A stretch of 64,000 nt of DNA. Origin: an uncultured Clostridia bacterium. GTDB lineage: Bacteria > Bacillota > Clostridia > Christensenellales > Borkfalkiaceae. Positions 35,588 through 44,438 of the stretch are shown one piece after another. Every line of letters starts with the position of its first letter. Position 1 is the stretch's first letter. A model generated the notes under the pieces. The model did not search any database. It saw only the letters and a list, made by a program, of their open reading frames with translations, and was not told where the DNA came from. The position numbers were made by a program, and so were the translations under genes. Location: NCBI GenBank assembly GCA_944337235.1, contig CALVLK010000004.1:1-64000 (forward strand). The letters run 5' to 3'.

Positions 35588-37786
35588 TGTATTATCTCCT
35601 TTCTCGATTTTTTTATTTCTCTTTCTACCAAACCGCATCAGACGGAGGGCGTTCCCCACCACGAACAGCGAAGATAGGCTCATCGCCGCCGAGGCGATCA
35701 TGGGATTGAGCGTGACCCCCCAATAGGAGAACACGCCCGCCGCCAGCGGAATGCCGATGCAGTTATAGAAGAACGCCCAGAACAGATTTTCCTTGATGAT
35801 GCGCATGGTGCGCGCGGAGAGCGAGAACGCCCTGACCGCGGCGGTGAGATCTCCCCCGACCAACACGACGTCGGCGCTCTCGATTGCGACGTCGGTGCCG
35901 CCGCCCATGGCGATGCCCACGTCTGCCTCTTTGAGCGCGGGCGCGTCGTTGATACCGTCGCCCACCATGGCGATCGCCCCGCGGGAGCCGTGTGCGGCAT
36001 GCGCGCTGCGCCGCTCCTGCACCGCCTGCAGCTTATCCTGCGGAAGCACCTCGGCATATACCCGTTCGCGTGCGATCCCCGCCTGCTGCGCAATATACTC
36101 CGCACAGGCGCGGTTGTCGCCCGTGAGCAGATAGCAGCTCCTGCCCTGCGCCTCGAGGGCGGCAATGGCCGCTGCGCTGTCCTCTTTCAACGTATCGGCG
36201 AGTGCAAACATGGAGAGGATCTGCCTTTGATCGGCCAGGAAGAGTACCGTCTTGCCCTCGGACGAAAGCCGTTCGAACCGCTCCTGCCAGGCCTTGAAGG
36301 GGATGGAGAAAGCGCGCATCATCTTGTCGTTGCCAAGATAGTATTCCTTCCCCTCCACGCGCCCGCGCGCGCCGAGACCCGCAAGGTATTCCACATCCTC
36401 CGCCTCGTTGCCGCTGCCGCAATATGCCGTGATGCATTGCGCAAGCGGGTGATTGAGCTTGCTCTCTATGGCATAGGCGATCGGCTTTGCCCCGTTCTCC
36501 CCTTCGAAGGCGACGACCTCGGGCCTGCCGCGCGTGATGGTTGCCGTCTTGTCGAGCAATACGGTATCCACCTGCGTCATGCGCTGCAGCGCCTCGGCAT
36601 TCTTGTACAGGACGCCGAGCGCGGCGCCCCGCCCCGTTGCCGCCATGATCGCGACGGGGGTCGCAAGCCCCAGCGCACACGGGCAGGAGATGACGAGTAC
36701 GCTCACCGCATAGTTGACGGCGGCGCTCAGATCGTGCGAAATGATCATCCAGACTGCAAAAGTGATGAGGGCGATGGAGACGACGACGGGCACAAACACG
36801 GCGGAGATGCGGTCGGCAAGCTTTTGGATGGGCGCCTTGCTCGCGCCCGCCTCGCGCACCATGCGGATGATCCCCGCCAGCATGGTGTTCTCGCCCACGC
36901 GCTCGGCACGGATCCTGAGATAGCCGCTCGTGAGCAGCGAGGCGCTGCTGATGTGATCCCCCTCGCCCAGCTCCACGGGCAGACTCTCGCCCGTGATCGC
37001 CGCCTGATCGACAAAGGCATGCCCCTGCACGATGGCGCCGTCCACCGCCACGGACTCTCCCTGCCGTACGATGACGATATCCCCCTCCCGGACCTCGGAA
37101 AGCGGCACGGGGCACTCCTTCCCCTCCCGCTCGATGAGAACGGTGTCGGGCGCGAGCGAGAGCAGTTTTTCCACCTCGCGCCCCGTCTTTGCCTTGCTGC
37201 GGTCCTCCATCCACTTGCCCAGCGTGACGAGCGTGACGATCATTGCCGCCGACTCAAAGAAGAGGTGCCCCTCGGGCGCAACGATGGCGACGACAAGGCT
37301 GTACACAAAGGACGTCGCCGCCCCCAGCGTGACGAGCGTATCCATATTGGGCACAAGTTTTATGGCGGCGCGCACGCCGCTGACAAAGAAGGCATGGTTG
37401 ATGATGAGAATGGCAAGCGTGAGTGCGATCTGCGCGCCGTAATTCCACCAGCCGTGCGGCACGGGCAGCGAGAGCATATGCCCCATGGAGAGGTACATCT
37501 CGGGAATGAGCAGCACAAGCGACAGCCAGAAGCGGATCATCAGCGGGCTGCGCCGCTTTTCCTTCCGCGGTGCGTCGCTGTACTCGCCCGCGCCGTAGCC
37601 CAGGGCGTGAACGGCGCTGCGGATCTCCTCGTCCGTGAGGACGGCCTCGTCAAAATCCACCTCCATACTCTCGCCCATGAGCGAGACGGCGGCGCTTCTG
37701 ACGCCCTTCATGCGCCTGAGCGTGCGCTCGATCCCCGAGGCGCACGCCGCGCACGTCATACCTGTGACGGAATATTTCTTTTTCAT
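35378..37786 (-). CDS. copA: Copper-exporting P1B-type ATPase with CopZ domain fused at its end
   Basis: 802 residues. One N-terminal metal-binding domain with GMTCAACASG (C12, C15), eight predicted membrane segments, the ion-site motif CPC (C368-P369-C370), phosphorylation site D412 in LLDKTATITRG, TGDN, GDGINDAPALK, and the Cu(I)-type YN and MSLSS motifs late in the membrane region. The family motif is DKTGT; here it reads DKTAT, which is unusual. Residues 734-802 form a second metal-binding domain identical in size to the chaperone CopZ, reached without a stop codon. It exports Cu(I) across the cell membrane. It starts 15 bp after csoR. Confidence 0.94.
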   Translation of the reverse strand: MKKKYSVTGMTCAACASGIERTLRRMKGVRSAAVSLMGESMEVDFDEAVLTDEEIRSAVHALGYGAGEYSDAPRKEKRRSPLMIRFWLSLVLLIPEMYLSMGHMLSLPVPHGWWNYGAQIALTLAILIINHAFFVSGVRAAIKLVPNMDTLVTLGAATSFVYSLVVAIVAPEGHLFFESAAMIVTLVTLGKWMEDRSKAKTGREVEKLLSLAPDTVLIEREGKECPVPLSEVREGDIVIVRQGESVAVDGAIVQGHAFVDQAAITGESLPVELGEGDHISSASLLTSGYLRIRAERVGENTMLAGIIRMVREAGASKAPIQKLADRISAVFVPVVVSIALITFAVWMIISHDLSAAVNYAVSVLVISCPCALGLATPVAIMAATGRGAALGVLYKNAEALQRMTQVDTVLLDKTATITRGRPEVVAFEGENGAKPIAYAIESKLNHPLAQCITAYCGSGNEAEDVEYLAGLGARGRVEGKEYYLGNDKMMRAFSIPFKAWQERFERLSSEGKTVLFLADQRQILSMFALADTLKEDSAAAIAALEAQGRSCYLLTGDNRACAEYIAQQAGIARERVYAEVLPQDKLQAVQERRSAHAAHGSRGAIAMVGDGINDAPALKEADVGIAMGGGTDVAIESADVVLVGGDLTAAVRAFSLSARTMRIIKENLFWAFFYNCIGIPLAAGVFSYWGVTLNPMIASAAMSLSSLFVVGNALRLMRFGRKRNKKIEKGDNTMKKTLKVEGMMCMHCVKHVTDALQAVEGVERADVDLKKKRAVVTLAGDVSDEALKAAVAAAGYSVSSIS

Positions 37787-37801
37787 CCTGTTCCCTTCCT
37801 T

Positions 37802-38110
37802 TTATTGAAAGCGTTTGAAGAGATCTACGATCTCATCCACAACCTGCGTGTTTCCGTTTAAGATATTTTCGATGAGGCAGGTGTGCATGTGGCTCTCCAA
37901 CACGACGTTGGCAAGGCTCTTTACCGATTTATCCACCGCCGAAAGCTGAATGAGGATATCGTCGCAATAGCGGTCCTCCTCTACCATGCGCCTGATGCCG
38001 TTGAGCTGACCGATCATGCGGTTGAGCCGCCTGATGATGGCACTCTTTTCCTCCTCGCTGCGGATCTTGGTGCGCTCCCCCTTACAGCAGCATGCCTGTT
38101 TTTCTTCCAT
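37802..38110 (-). CDS. csoR: Copper-sensing repressor CsoR
   Basis: 102 residues, all-helical DUF156 family. The Cu(I) ligands are present in their usual blocks: Cys in EEDRYCDDILIQ, His and Cys in ESHMHTCLIEN. The N-terminus has an extra CCC run (QACCCKGE). I start at the ATG at 38110, since GGAGG lies 5 bases upstream and overlaps the ATG at 38122. Cu(I) binding releases the protein from DNA. Two operator copies overlap its own promoter. Confidence 0.93.
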   Translation of the reverse strand: MEEKQACCCKGERTKIRSEEEKSAIIRRLNRMIGQLNGIRRMVEEDRYCDDILIQLSAVDKSVKSLANVVLESHMHTCLIENILNGNTQVVDEIVDLFKRFQ

Positions 38111-38121
38111 GTCGACCTCCA

Positions 38122-38143
38122 TATACCCCCTTAGGGTATCTGT
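38122..38143. promoter_or_regulatory. CsoR-type operator 1
   Basis: TATACCCCCTTAGGGTATCT: a G/C-centred inverted repeat flanked by TATA/TATC, the known form of CsoR sites. It lies just downstream of the -10 box. Confidence 0.75.
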
Positions 38144-38172
38144 ATTATATACCCCCTTAGGGTATCTGTCAA
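38144..38172 (-). promoter_or_regulatory. Promoter of csoR-copA
   Basis: Exact consensus: -35 TTGACA (38167-38172), 17-bp spacer, -10 TATAAT (38144-38149). Strong, and covered by CsoR operator 2. Confidence 0.92.
38148..38169. promoter_or_regulatory. CsoR-type operator 2
   Basis: The same 22 bp as operator 1, 26 bp away, filling the spacer between the -10 and -35 boxes and touching both. Confidence 0.8.
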
Positions 38173-38186
38173 GCACTTTTGGCAAG

Positions 38187-38207
38187 AAAAAACCGCCAAA
38201 CGGCGGT
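38187..38207 (-). terminator. Terminator of the nan/nag operon
   Basis: ACCGCC / GGCGGT stem (38192-38197 with 38202-38207) followed by six T on the minus strand, shortly after the aldose epimerase stop. Confidence 0.85.
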
Positions 38208-38222
38208 CTGATCGGATATTTT

Positions 38223-39062
38223 TTAATGATAGATGATCTGCAATGCGGCGCACCGCTGCCCCAAGGGAGGGATACGGAAGATATCCTGCCGCTCTGAAAA
38301 GGCAACAGGCGCGGCATTCGCCCGGTCGGGCAGATTGTACCACGGCTCGATGCAGAGCATGGGCGCCCCCTGCGGCCGCCACAACAGAAGATAGGGGGCT
38401 TCGAAGCACAGCGTCGCCTCCGCCGCGCCGCCGCGCACAAGTTCCGTCTGTTTGGAGCATACCCGGAAGATGAGCGTTCTGCCCTCGCGCAGCAGATCGT
38501 CGCACAGCACGAGCTCTTTTCCCGTCCCCAGATCGCACGTCTCGCCCGTGAGAAGGCCGCCCTCGTCATGCACGAGATGCAGGAAATGCTCCTGTCCGGG
38601 GAAGCGCAATCTGTATTCGCCCATGGGGGCGGACAGTGCAAAGGATGGGTGAAATCCGCAGGAGGCATAAAGTTCCTCCTGCCCCGGATTGCCGATGACA
38701 AGATGCGTGGAGAGCGAATTGCCCTGCACGCGGTAGGTGACGTCCAGCGTAAAATCGTAGGGATAGACGGCGCGCGTTTCCTCTCCGCTCTGCAGCCGAA
38801 GCGAGATGAGGTCCTGCGTATGCGCAGTCACCGCAAAGGGCATCTTGCGCGCAAAGCCGTGCGCGGGCATCTTAAAATCGTGCCCGCCAAGCCATACCGC
38901 GCAATGCCCGCACACCGGGAAGAGCAGGGGCGCATGCCCCGCCCAGCTTCCGTCCTCATTCTGCCACAGGCGCTCCCTGCCCGCATGGCGGACGCTGACC
39001 GCCTCCGCGCCCCGTTCGTCGACAGCGACTTCGAGCGCGCCGTCCGAAATGATATGGCGCAT
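38223..39062 (-). CDS. Aldose 1-epimerase family protein (LacX-like)
   Basis: 279 residues. The galactose-mutarotase-like fold is indicated by MPAHGFARKMPF and CGFHPSF (catalytic and substrate His), and PYLLLWRPQGAPMLCIEPW with the general-base glutamate late in the sequence. The LacX-like branch interconverts anomers of hexoses or hexosamines; the sugar is not known. It starts three bases after the nagA stop, so it belongs to the amino-sugar operon. Confidence 0.82.
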   Translation of the reverse strand: MRHIISDGALEVAVDERGAEAVSVRHAGRERLWQNEDGSWAGHAPLLFPVCGHCAVWLGGHDFKMPAHGFARKMPFAVTAHTQDLISLRLQSGEETRAVYPYDFTLDVTYRVQGNSLSTHLVIGNPGQEELYASCGFHPSFALSAPMGEYRLRFPGQEHFLHLVHDEGGLLTGETCDLGTGKELVLCDDLLREGRTLIFRVCSKQTELVRGGAAEATLCFEAPYLLLWRPQGAPMLCIEPWYNLPDRANAAPVAFSERQDIFRIPPLGQRCAALQIIYH

Positions 39063-39065
39063 GGC

Positions 39066-40208
39066 TCACCTGCAATAGGCGATCTCGCCGCCGCAGACGG
39101 TCATGAGCACGTCGAAGTCTGCATTCAGCACGGCAAAATCTGCACGTTTGCCCACCGCGATGCTGCCCGCTTCGCGCTCAATGCCAAGCTCGCGGGCGGG
39201 ATAGCGCGTCGCGCAGTCGACGGCGGCGCACAGATCCATGCCCACCTTTTTGACAAGATTTTCTACCGCGCGGTTCATTCTGAGGACGCTGCCCGCCAGC
39301 GTTCCGTCCGCAAGGCGTGCCTCGCCGCCGCGCACGATCACCGTCTGTCCGCCCAGCTCGCTCACGCCGTCGTGCAGACCCTTGGCGCGCATCGCGTCGG
39401 TGATGAGCAGCAGTTTGCCCGCGGGCTTGTTCTTTGCAAGCAGCTTCATGGCGGGTACGGAGACGTGGATGCCGTCGGCAATGAGTTCGCAGCAGAGATC
39501 GTCGTAGAGCAGAGCACAGCCCACCGTACCGATCTCGCGGTGATGCAACGCAGACTGTGCGTTATAGGTATGCGTAACGTGCGTGGCGCCGGCGTGCATG
39601 GCGCGCACGATGTCGTCGTGTTTTGCCCCCGTATGGCCGACAGAGGCGACGATGCCGTTTGCGTGCAGATGGGCGATAAGCGCCTCTGCGCCCTCCTCTT
39701 CGGGCGCAAGCGTGACGATGCGGATGCAGTCGCCGCTCGCCTGACGGTACGCCTCAAACATCTCCACCGAGGGGGTTGCGACGTATTCGAGGGGTTGCGC
39801 GCCCTTATGCGCCGCAGAAATAAAGGGCCCTTCGAGGTGTACGCCCAACAGGCGCGCACCCGTATGTTCGCCGCCCCGGTAGGCGCGGACCGCACGCATC
39901 GCGGCAAGGATATTTTCGCGGCTCTGCGTCATGGTGGTCGCCAAAAAGCCCGTCGTGCCCTCCTGTGCGACCGTCTGCGCGATGGTGGAGAGCGCCTCCT
40001 CCGAGGCGTCCATGGCGTCTGCTCCGCCCGCGCCGTGAATATGTTCGTCGATAAACCCGGGCAGGACGATCGCATCCTCCGGAAGCGATATCACTTCGGC
40101 GTCGCCAATTCCGCCGCCGATGCCGAGGATATGCGTCGAAAACAGTACATCCGTACGGCAGAGCCCCATACCGTCCGCATAGACGCGGACATTCTGAAAT
40201 GCTTTCAT
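39066..40208 (-). CDS. nagA: N-acetylglucosamine-6-phosphate deacetylase
   Basis: 380 residues, amidohydrolase fold. Blocks: LPGFIDEHIHGAGG (metal site H-x-H), GVHLEGPFIS (metal Glu), SVGHTGA, THTYNAQSALHHRE and LITDAMRAKG (catalytic Asp). It makes GlcN-6-P and acetate. TAAGGAGG precedes the ATG; nagB ends 9 bases upstream. Confidence 0.96.
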   Translation of the reverse strand: MKAFQNVRVYADGMGLCRTDVLFSTHILGIGGGIGDAEVISLPEDAIVLPGFIDEHIHGAGGADAMDASEEALSTIAQTVAQEGTTGFLATTMTQSRENILAAMRAVRAYRGGEHTGARLLGVHLEGPFISAAHKGAQPLEYVATPSVEMFEAYRQASGDCIRIVTLAPEEEGAEALIAHLHANGIVASVGHTGAKHDDIVRAMHAGATHVTHTYNAQSALHHREIGTVGCALLYDDLCCELIADGIHVSVPAMKLLAKNKPAGKLLLITDAMRAKGLHDGVSELGGQTVIVRGGEARLADGTLAGSVLRMNRAVENLVKKVGMDLCAAVDCATRYPARELGIEREAGSIAVGKRADFAVLNADFDVLMTVCGGEIAYCR

Positions 40209-40217
40209 CCTTCCTCC

Positions 40218-40961
40218 TTACGAAACGCCCTTCTCGTCGGACAAGAGGGCTGCGGCTGCGCGGTCGCAGATGAGCGTGCAGTCGGGATGGTGCTGCAGAA
40301 TGCTGGCGGGAAGCGAGGGCGTGACCTCGCCCCGGACAAGCCCGTAGACCGCCCGCGCCTTGTTGGCGCCGTTGGCAAGGATGAGGATGCGCGCAGCGTT
40401 CATGATGTTCTTGGGGCCCATGGTGAAGGCACGGCGCGGCACGTCTTCCTCCCGCGCAAACAGGCGGGCGTTGTCGCGAATGGTGCTCTCGGTGAGATCG
40501 ACGACGTGCGTGGTCATGTCAAAGGGCGTTCCCGGTTCGTTGAAGGCGATGTGCCCGTTCGAACCGATGCCGAGCACCTGGATATCCTGCCTGAGCGTTT
40601 CGAGCAGCTCGTTGTAGCGCGCGCACTCCGCCGCGGCGTCCTCCGCGATGCCGTTTTCGATATGGGTATTTTCGGGCAGGATGTCGATCCCGTCGAAGAG
40701 ATTGGTGCGCATGAAATAGGCATAGCTCTGCTCATGGTCGGGCGCGAGCCCCGCATATTCGTCGAGGTTGACCGTGCGCACGGCGCGGTAACTTGTCCCC
40801 GCAGCGGCGTGGTCTGCGACCATGCGCCGATACAGCCCGATCGGCGTGGAGCCCGTGGCAAGCCCGAGCACGGCGGCCGGGTTTTTCACGACGATATCCT
40901 TCATGATTGCAAATGCGCGATCGCTCATCTCCTCGTATCCGTTTACAACAATTACATTCAT
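40218..40961 (-). CDS. nagB: Glucosamine-6-phosphate deaminase
   Basis: 247 residues. LGLATGSTPIGLY binds the phosphate, TVNLDEYAGL carries the catalytic Asp, and GIGSNGHIAFNEPG completes the site. Converts GlcN-6-P to fructose-6-P and ammonia. The short form without the allosteric C-terminal part of the E. coli enzyme is usual in Bacillota. Confidence 0.96.
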   Translation of the reverse strand: MNVIVVNGYEEMSDRAFAIMKDIVVKNPAAVLGLATGSTPIGLYRRMVADHAAAGTSYRAVRTVNLDEYAGLAPDHEQSYAYFMRTNLFDGIDILPENTHIENGIAEDAAAECARYNELLETLRQDIQVLGIGSNGHIAFNEPGTPFDMTTHVVDLTESTIRDNARLFAREEDVPRRAFTMGPKNIMNAARILILANGANKARAVYGLVRGEVTPSLPASILQHHPDCTLICDRAAAALLSDEKGVS

Positions 40962-40982
40962 TCCCGTTCTCCTTCGTATAAA

Positions 40983-42347
40983 TCAGTTCTTCCCCTCCAG
41001 CACGGGAAGCGACGCCGCCGCAATGCTCTGACCGACGCGGCGATCGGACTCGCCCGGCAGCAGCAGCTCTACCCCCGCCATCTCGGGGTATTCCTCGCAA
41101 AGCACCTTGCGACAGGTCTCAAAGATGAGATTTCCGCCCGTTCCGCTCATGACCCGCCCCATCAGCATGACATGCCGAAGCTCGTAAAAACGCGCATAGA
41201 AGGGCAGTGTATGGGCAAGATAGACGCCGATATCCTCAAACACATGGCAGGCAAGCGCATTGCCGCGCTCGGCAAGCTGCTGAATCTCCTTCAGCTTTTC
41301 GGCAGGCGTGAGCGCATCGTCAAACATATATCCGCCCATGGCGGCAAGTTTGATGACGGCGTCCTGCGAAAAATACTTGCAGCCGACGCCCTTGTCGCCG
41401 CTCCATTCGTCATGCATGGCGTCCTGCTGCAGATCGACGGGCGCAAAGGCGAGTTCGCTCAGCCAGCCGTTGATGCCGCCCTCCGCGTTGATGTACCCCG
41501 CCGCCTCGCTCGTGCCCATGGCGATGCCGAGCACACACCCGTCCTTCAGATCCATGCTTCCCGCAAGCGCCGCAACGTCGCCGTCGTTTGCGACGACGAG
41601 GGGAACATTGCCCATCTCCGCCGCAAGATCGCGGTACATATTGCGAATGAACGCGCCGTATTTTTCTTTGTTGACCGCCAGAAAGAGCGAGGCGACCATG
41701 ATCTGATTGTCTACATAGATCCCCGCCGACGAGACGCCGATCGCGTCAACGCGCGGCATCTTTTCCGCCGCAGTGCGGAAGGCGGAGCGGATCTCGTTGT
41801 AGTGATAGTGGGGGTCTGACTCCTTCTTAGGGTGCCAGACGACCTCCTCGCTGTACACGACCTCGCCGTCGACGACGGCGCTCACCTTGCGGTCGCTCCC
41901 GCCCGCGTCAAAGCCGATGCGGCAGCCGTCGAGATGCCCGCCGAGGCGCTTGGTCGCGCCCTTTTGCGCAGGGATGCTTTCGAGCGAAACGACCTCGAAC
42001 GGACGGCTGTAGACCGTCTCCATCATATTCACGTCAAAGGCGCGGTCGCCCTCCCGCGAGAAGGCATCGCGCAGCCGTTCATAGACGGCATTGCTGCCGT
42101 AGACGCCCAGCCGATAGCCGCCGCACAGCCACAGGATGGTCTTTGCCAGCCGCTCGGCGATGCGGCAGTTGCGCGCGTCGTCCACCCCGTCGGCAAAGGC
42201 GTCGTATTCGAGCACATAGTTGCCGTCCGTACGGTCGGCGACCAGGGCGATGCGCATAGCATTTCCGCTCGCGCGGACGTCGCGCTCATACGAACGCAGC
42301 GCCTGTTCAATGGGGTAAAATTCTGTATCGATGAAGGGTTTTCTCAT
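40983..42347 (-). CDS. ROK-like sugar kinase with N-terminal extension
   Basis: 454 residues, about 150 longer than a plain ROK kinase. The kinase core from about residue 150 shows a phosphate motif IGFDAGGSDRKV, a VSSAG turn, ANDGDVAALAG and GIAMGTSEAAGYI; the ROK zinc motif (CxCGxxGC) is missing. The first 150 residues do not match anything I recognise. From its place between nanE and nagB, a ManNAc, GlcNAc or related hexosamine kinase is likely, but glucokinase is possible. ATG at 42347 with GGGAGG upstream; the longer frame runs through a hairpin. Confidence 0.65.
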   Translation of the reverse strand: MRKPFIDTEFYPIEQALRSYERDVRASGNAMRIALVADRTDGNYVLEYDAFADGVDDARNCRIAERLAKTILWLCGGYRLGVYGSNAVYERLRDAFSREGDRAFDVNMMETVYSRPFEVVSLESIPAQKGATKRLGGHLDGCRIGFDAGGSDRKVSAVVDGEVVYSEEVVWHPKKESDPHYHYNEIRSAFRTAAEKMPRVDAIGVSSAGIYVDNQIMVASLFLAVNKEKYGAFIRNMYRDLAAEMGNVPLVVANDGDVAALAGSMDLKDGCVLGIAMGTSEAAGYINAEGGINGWLSELAFAPVDLQQDAMHDEWSGDKGVGCKYFSQDAVIKLAAMGGYMFDDALTPAEKLKEIQQLAERGNALACHVFEDIGVYLAHTLPFYARFYELRHVMLMGRVMSGTGGNLIFETCRKVLCEEYPEMAGVELLLPGESDRRVGQSIAAASLPVLEGKN

Positions 42348-42371
42348 GTTTCCTCCCAAACATATATCATA

Positions 42372-42394
42372 GACGGAGAAAATCATTCTCCGTC
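42372..42394 (-). repeat. Hairpin between the oxidoreductase and kinase genes
   Basis: GACGGAGAA / TTCTCCGTC (42372-42380 with 42386-42394), 5-base loop, no T run. It may protect or process the mRNA between the two cistrons. Confidence 0.5.
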
Positions 42395-42405
42395 CATGCA
42401 TGATC

Positions 42406-43665
42406 TCAGTGAATGTTCATACAGGCGCCGCCCGCAAGGCGGGACTGCTCGGCGCGGATGCCCATCAAGTGGCTTTCGACCGAGGCGGCGAGCGTAGTCT
42501 TTCCGTCGTCCTCCCCCGTCAGCACGCCGTACAGCGCCGCAACCAGGCCGGCATCTCCGCCGCCGTGCCCGTCCGCCGTCGTGATCGAGGAGATGGCGAT
42601 ACGCTCATCCGGCTGCGAAAAGCGTTTGACGATGATCTCGTCGCGCTCTTCGTTCAGATCGATCTCGCCCATCGTGCCGAAGAACTCATATACCCTGCCG
42701 ATGTGGGCAGAGAAGCCCATCATCGTCAGCGTTGCGGTCACGCCGTTTTCAAAGCGCATGCTGCACATCTGGTGATCCACGACGTCGTTGTCGCAGGCGT
42801 ACACGCATCGGCCGTACGGCCCGTCGCGCAGCGCCTCGGTCAGCGCCTCGGGCGTGATGGGGAATGCCGACGTCAGCTGTGTATACGGCCATGCCCGTGC
42901 GGGGCGCCCCTCCTCCTCAAAGCGGTCGAGGTAGATGCGCTTTGCGCTGTACGGGCAGCTCTCTGCATATTGGCATTGCAGGCAGCGTGCCGCCGCGCCC
43001 TTGGGCGCGTTCTCGGGGCGGAACCAGGTGAGATCCCCCACCGAGGAGATGCTTTCACACCGCGCACCCGCATAGTATTGCAAGAGATCGAGGTCGTGGC
43101 AGCACTTTGCAAGGATCATGGGTGCCGACTGATCCCGCCGCCGCCAGTTCCCGCGCACATAGCTGTGCGCCTGATGCCAGTAGGCGACCTGTTCGAGCGC
43201 CTGAATGGAGACGAGCCGCCCGATCGCACCTTCCTCAATGAGCTGTGCGACCTTGACAAATGCGGGGGCATAGCGCAGAACGTGGCAGACAAGCACCTTT
43301 CCGCCGTACTTTTTCTGCGCTGCGAGAAGCTGCATACACGCCTCTTCGCTGTCCGTGATCGGCTTTTCCAGCAGAATATCGTAACCGAGCTCAAGCGCCC
43401 GCAGGCACTCGCGCACATGGTCGTTGTCCTGCGTGGCGATGACGAGCACATCTGCCCGCCGTTCGCGCAGGAACTCCTCCTCGTCGGTGAACAGCCCCTC
43501 CCGGGGTACGCCGAACAGCTCTGCATATTTCTGAAGCTTTTCGCCATCCAGTTCGCAGAGGGCGCTGATCGTATATTCCTCTCTTGCGTGCATCAGTCTG
43601 CCGTAGGTCTCCGCACCGCGGTTCCCGCAGCCGAGAATGGCTACGCGAAAATGTTTACGTTCCAT
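42406..43665 (-). CDS. Gfo/Idh/MocA-family oxidoreductase
   Basis: 419 residues. N-terminal Rossmann fold with VAILGCGNRGAETYG, the family's EKPI block (LLEKPITDSEEA), and a C-terminal alpha/beta domain. It also carries a Cys cluster (RCLQCQYAESCPYS) seen in one branch of this family. Likely NAD(P)-dependent oxidation or epimerisation of a sugar or its derivative; in amino-sugar clusters such proteins often act on N-acetylhexosamines or glycosides. I start at the ATG at 43665, overlapping nanE by 11 bases. Confidence 0.85.
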   Translation of the reverse strand: MERKHFRVAILGCGNRGAETYGRLMHAREEYTISALCELDGEKLQKYAELFGVPREGLFTDEEEFLRERRADVLVIATQDNDHVRECLRALELGYDILLEKPITDSEEACMQLLAAQKKYGGKVLVCHVLRYAPAFVKVAQLIEEGAIGRLVSIQALEQVAYWHQAHSYVRGNWRRRDQSAPMILAKCCHDLDLLQYYAGARCESISSVGDLTWFRPENAPKGAAARCLQCQYAESCPYSAKRIYLDRFEEEGRPARAWPYTQLTSAFPITPEALTEALRDGPYGRCVYACDNDVVDHQMCSMRFENGVTATLTMMGFSAHIGRVYEFFGTMGEIDLNEERDEIIVKRFSQPDERIAISSITTADGHGGGDAGLVAALYGVLTGEDDGKTTLAASVESHLMGIRAEQSRLAGGACMNIH

Positions 43666-44422
43666 AATAAGTCTTTCCTTCGTCCGTGACGATAGAATCC
43701 TCCGCATACGAGAGCGCAGGCTTCTTTCCCTCCGCTTCACTCTCTTCCGTAAAAATATTCACATAGTTCTTGGTGATGTTCTGCGGCCGCGTGATCGCCC
43801 CGCCGATGATGACGTGGCGGATGCCGCACTCCAGAATGCCGCGCAGCTCTTCAAAGGTATGGATGCCGCCCTCTGCAACGACGACGGCGTTGCGGATATC
43901 GCGGAAGATCCGCTTACAGAAGTCGAGATCGGGAATGGAGATCCCCTTCGTCTCCTGCGTGTAGCCGCGCATGGTCGTAGAGATATAGTCGAATCCGAGC
44001 CGCTCTGCCTCCATCGCCTCATCGTAGGTGGCGATGTCCGCCATCAGCGGTTTGTCGGTGTGTTCGCGCAGAAATTGCACAAGTTCCTCCGTCTTGATCC
44101 CGTGCGGACGGGGGCGAAGCGTGGCGTCTAAGGCGATCACGGAGCAACGGCTGCGGATGAGCGCCTTTGCCTCGCGAAAGGTCGGCGTGATATAGACGGG
44201 CGAATCTTCATAGACGCGTTTGATGAGTCCGATGATGGGCAGCTGACCATGCAGGTATCTGTCGATGGCGTTAATGTCCTTGACCGTATTGGCACGGATC
44301 CCGACCGCACCGCCCTGCATGGCGGCACGCGCCATTTTTGGAATGGTATCTCCGCCATAGAGCGGCTCATCCCTGAGCGCCTGACAGGAGACCACAAGTC
44401 CCTCGGGTATGATATTTTTCAT
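43655..44422 (-). CDS. nanE: N-acetylmannosamine-6-phosphate 2-epimerase
   Basis: 255 residues. TIM-barrel family signatures: GLVVSCQALRDEPLYG, GAVGIRANTVKDI, LIKRVYEDSPVYITPT, IALDATLRPRP, LMADIATYDEA and VVAEGGIHT. Converts ManNAc-6-P to GlcNAc-6-P, the entry to NagA/NagB. In many bacteria it sits with sialic acid lyase and a sialidase; neither is in the window. First gene of the amino-sugar run, preceded by direct repeats. Confidence 0.95.
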   Translation of the reverse strand: MKNIIPEGLVVSCQALRDEPLYGGDTIPKMARAAMQGGAVGIRANTVKDINAIDRYLHGQLPIIGLIKRVYEDSPVYITPTFREAKALIRSRCSVIALDATLRPRPHGIKTEELVQFLREHTDKPLMADIATYDEAMEAERLGFDYISTTMRGYTQETKGISIPDLDFCKRIFRDIRNAVVVAEGGIHTFEELRGILECGIRHVIIGGAITRPQNITKNYVNIFTEESEAEGKKPALSYAEDSIVTDEGKTYYGT

Positions 44423-44438
44423 ATAACCCTTCCTCTCT

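Noticed and set aside
38111..38701. Longer open frame upstream of csoR
   Set aside because: It would run through the csoR promoter, both operators, a terminator and the aldose epimerase gene on the same strand; the CsoR family begins at or near 38110.
43655..44422. nanE as evidence of a sialic acid pathway
   Set aside because: No sialidase, sialic acid transporter, lyase or NanK gene occurs in the window, so nanE alone does not show sialic acid use.
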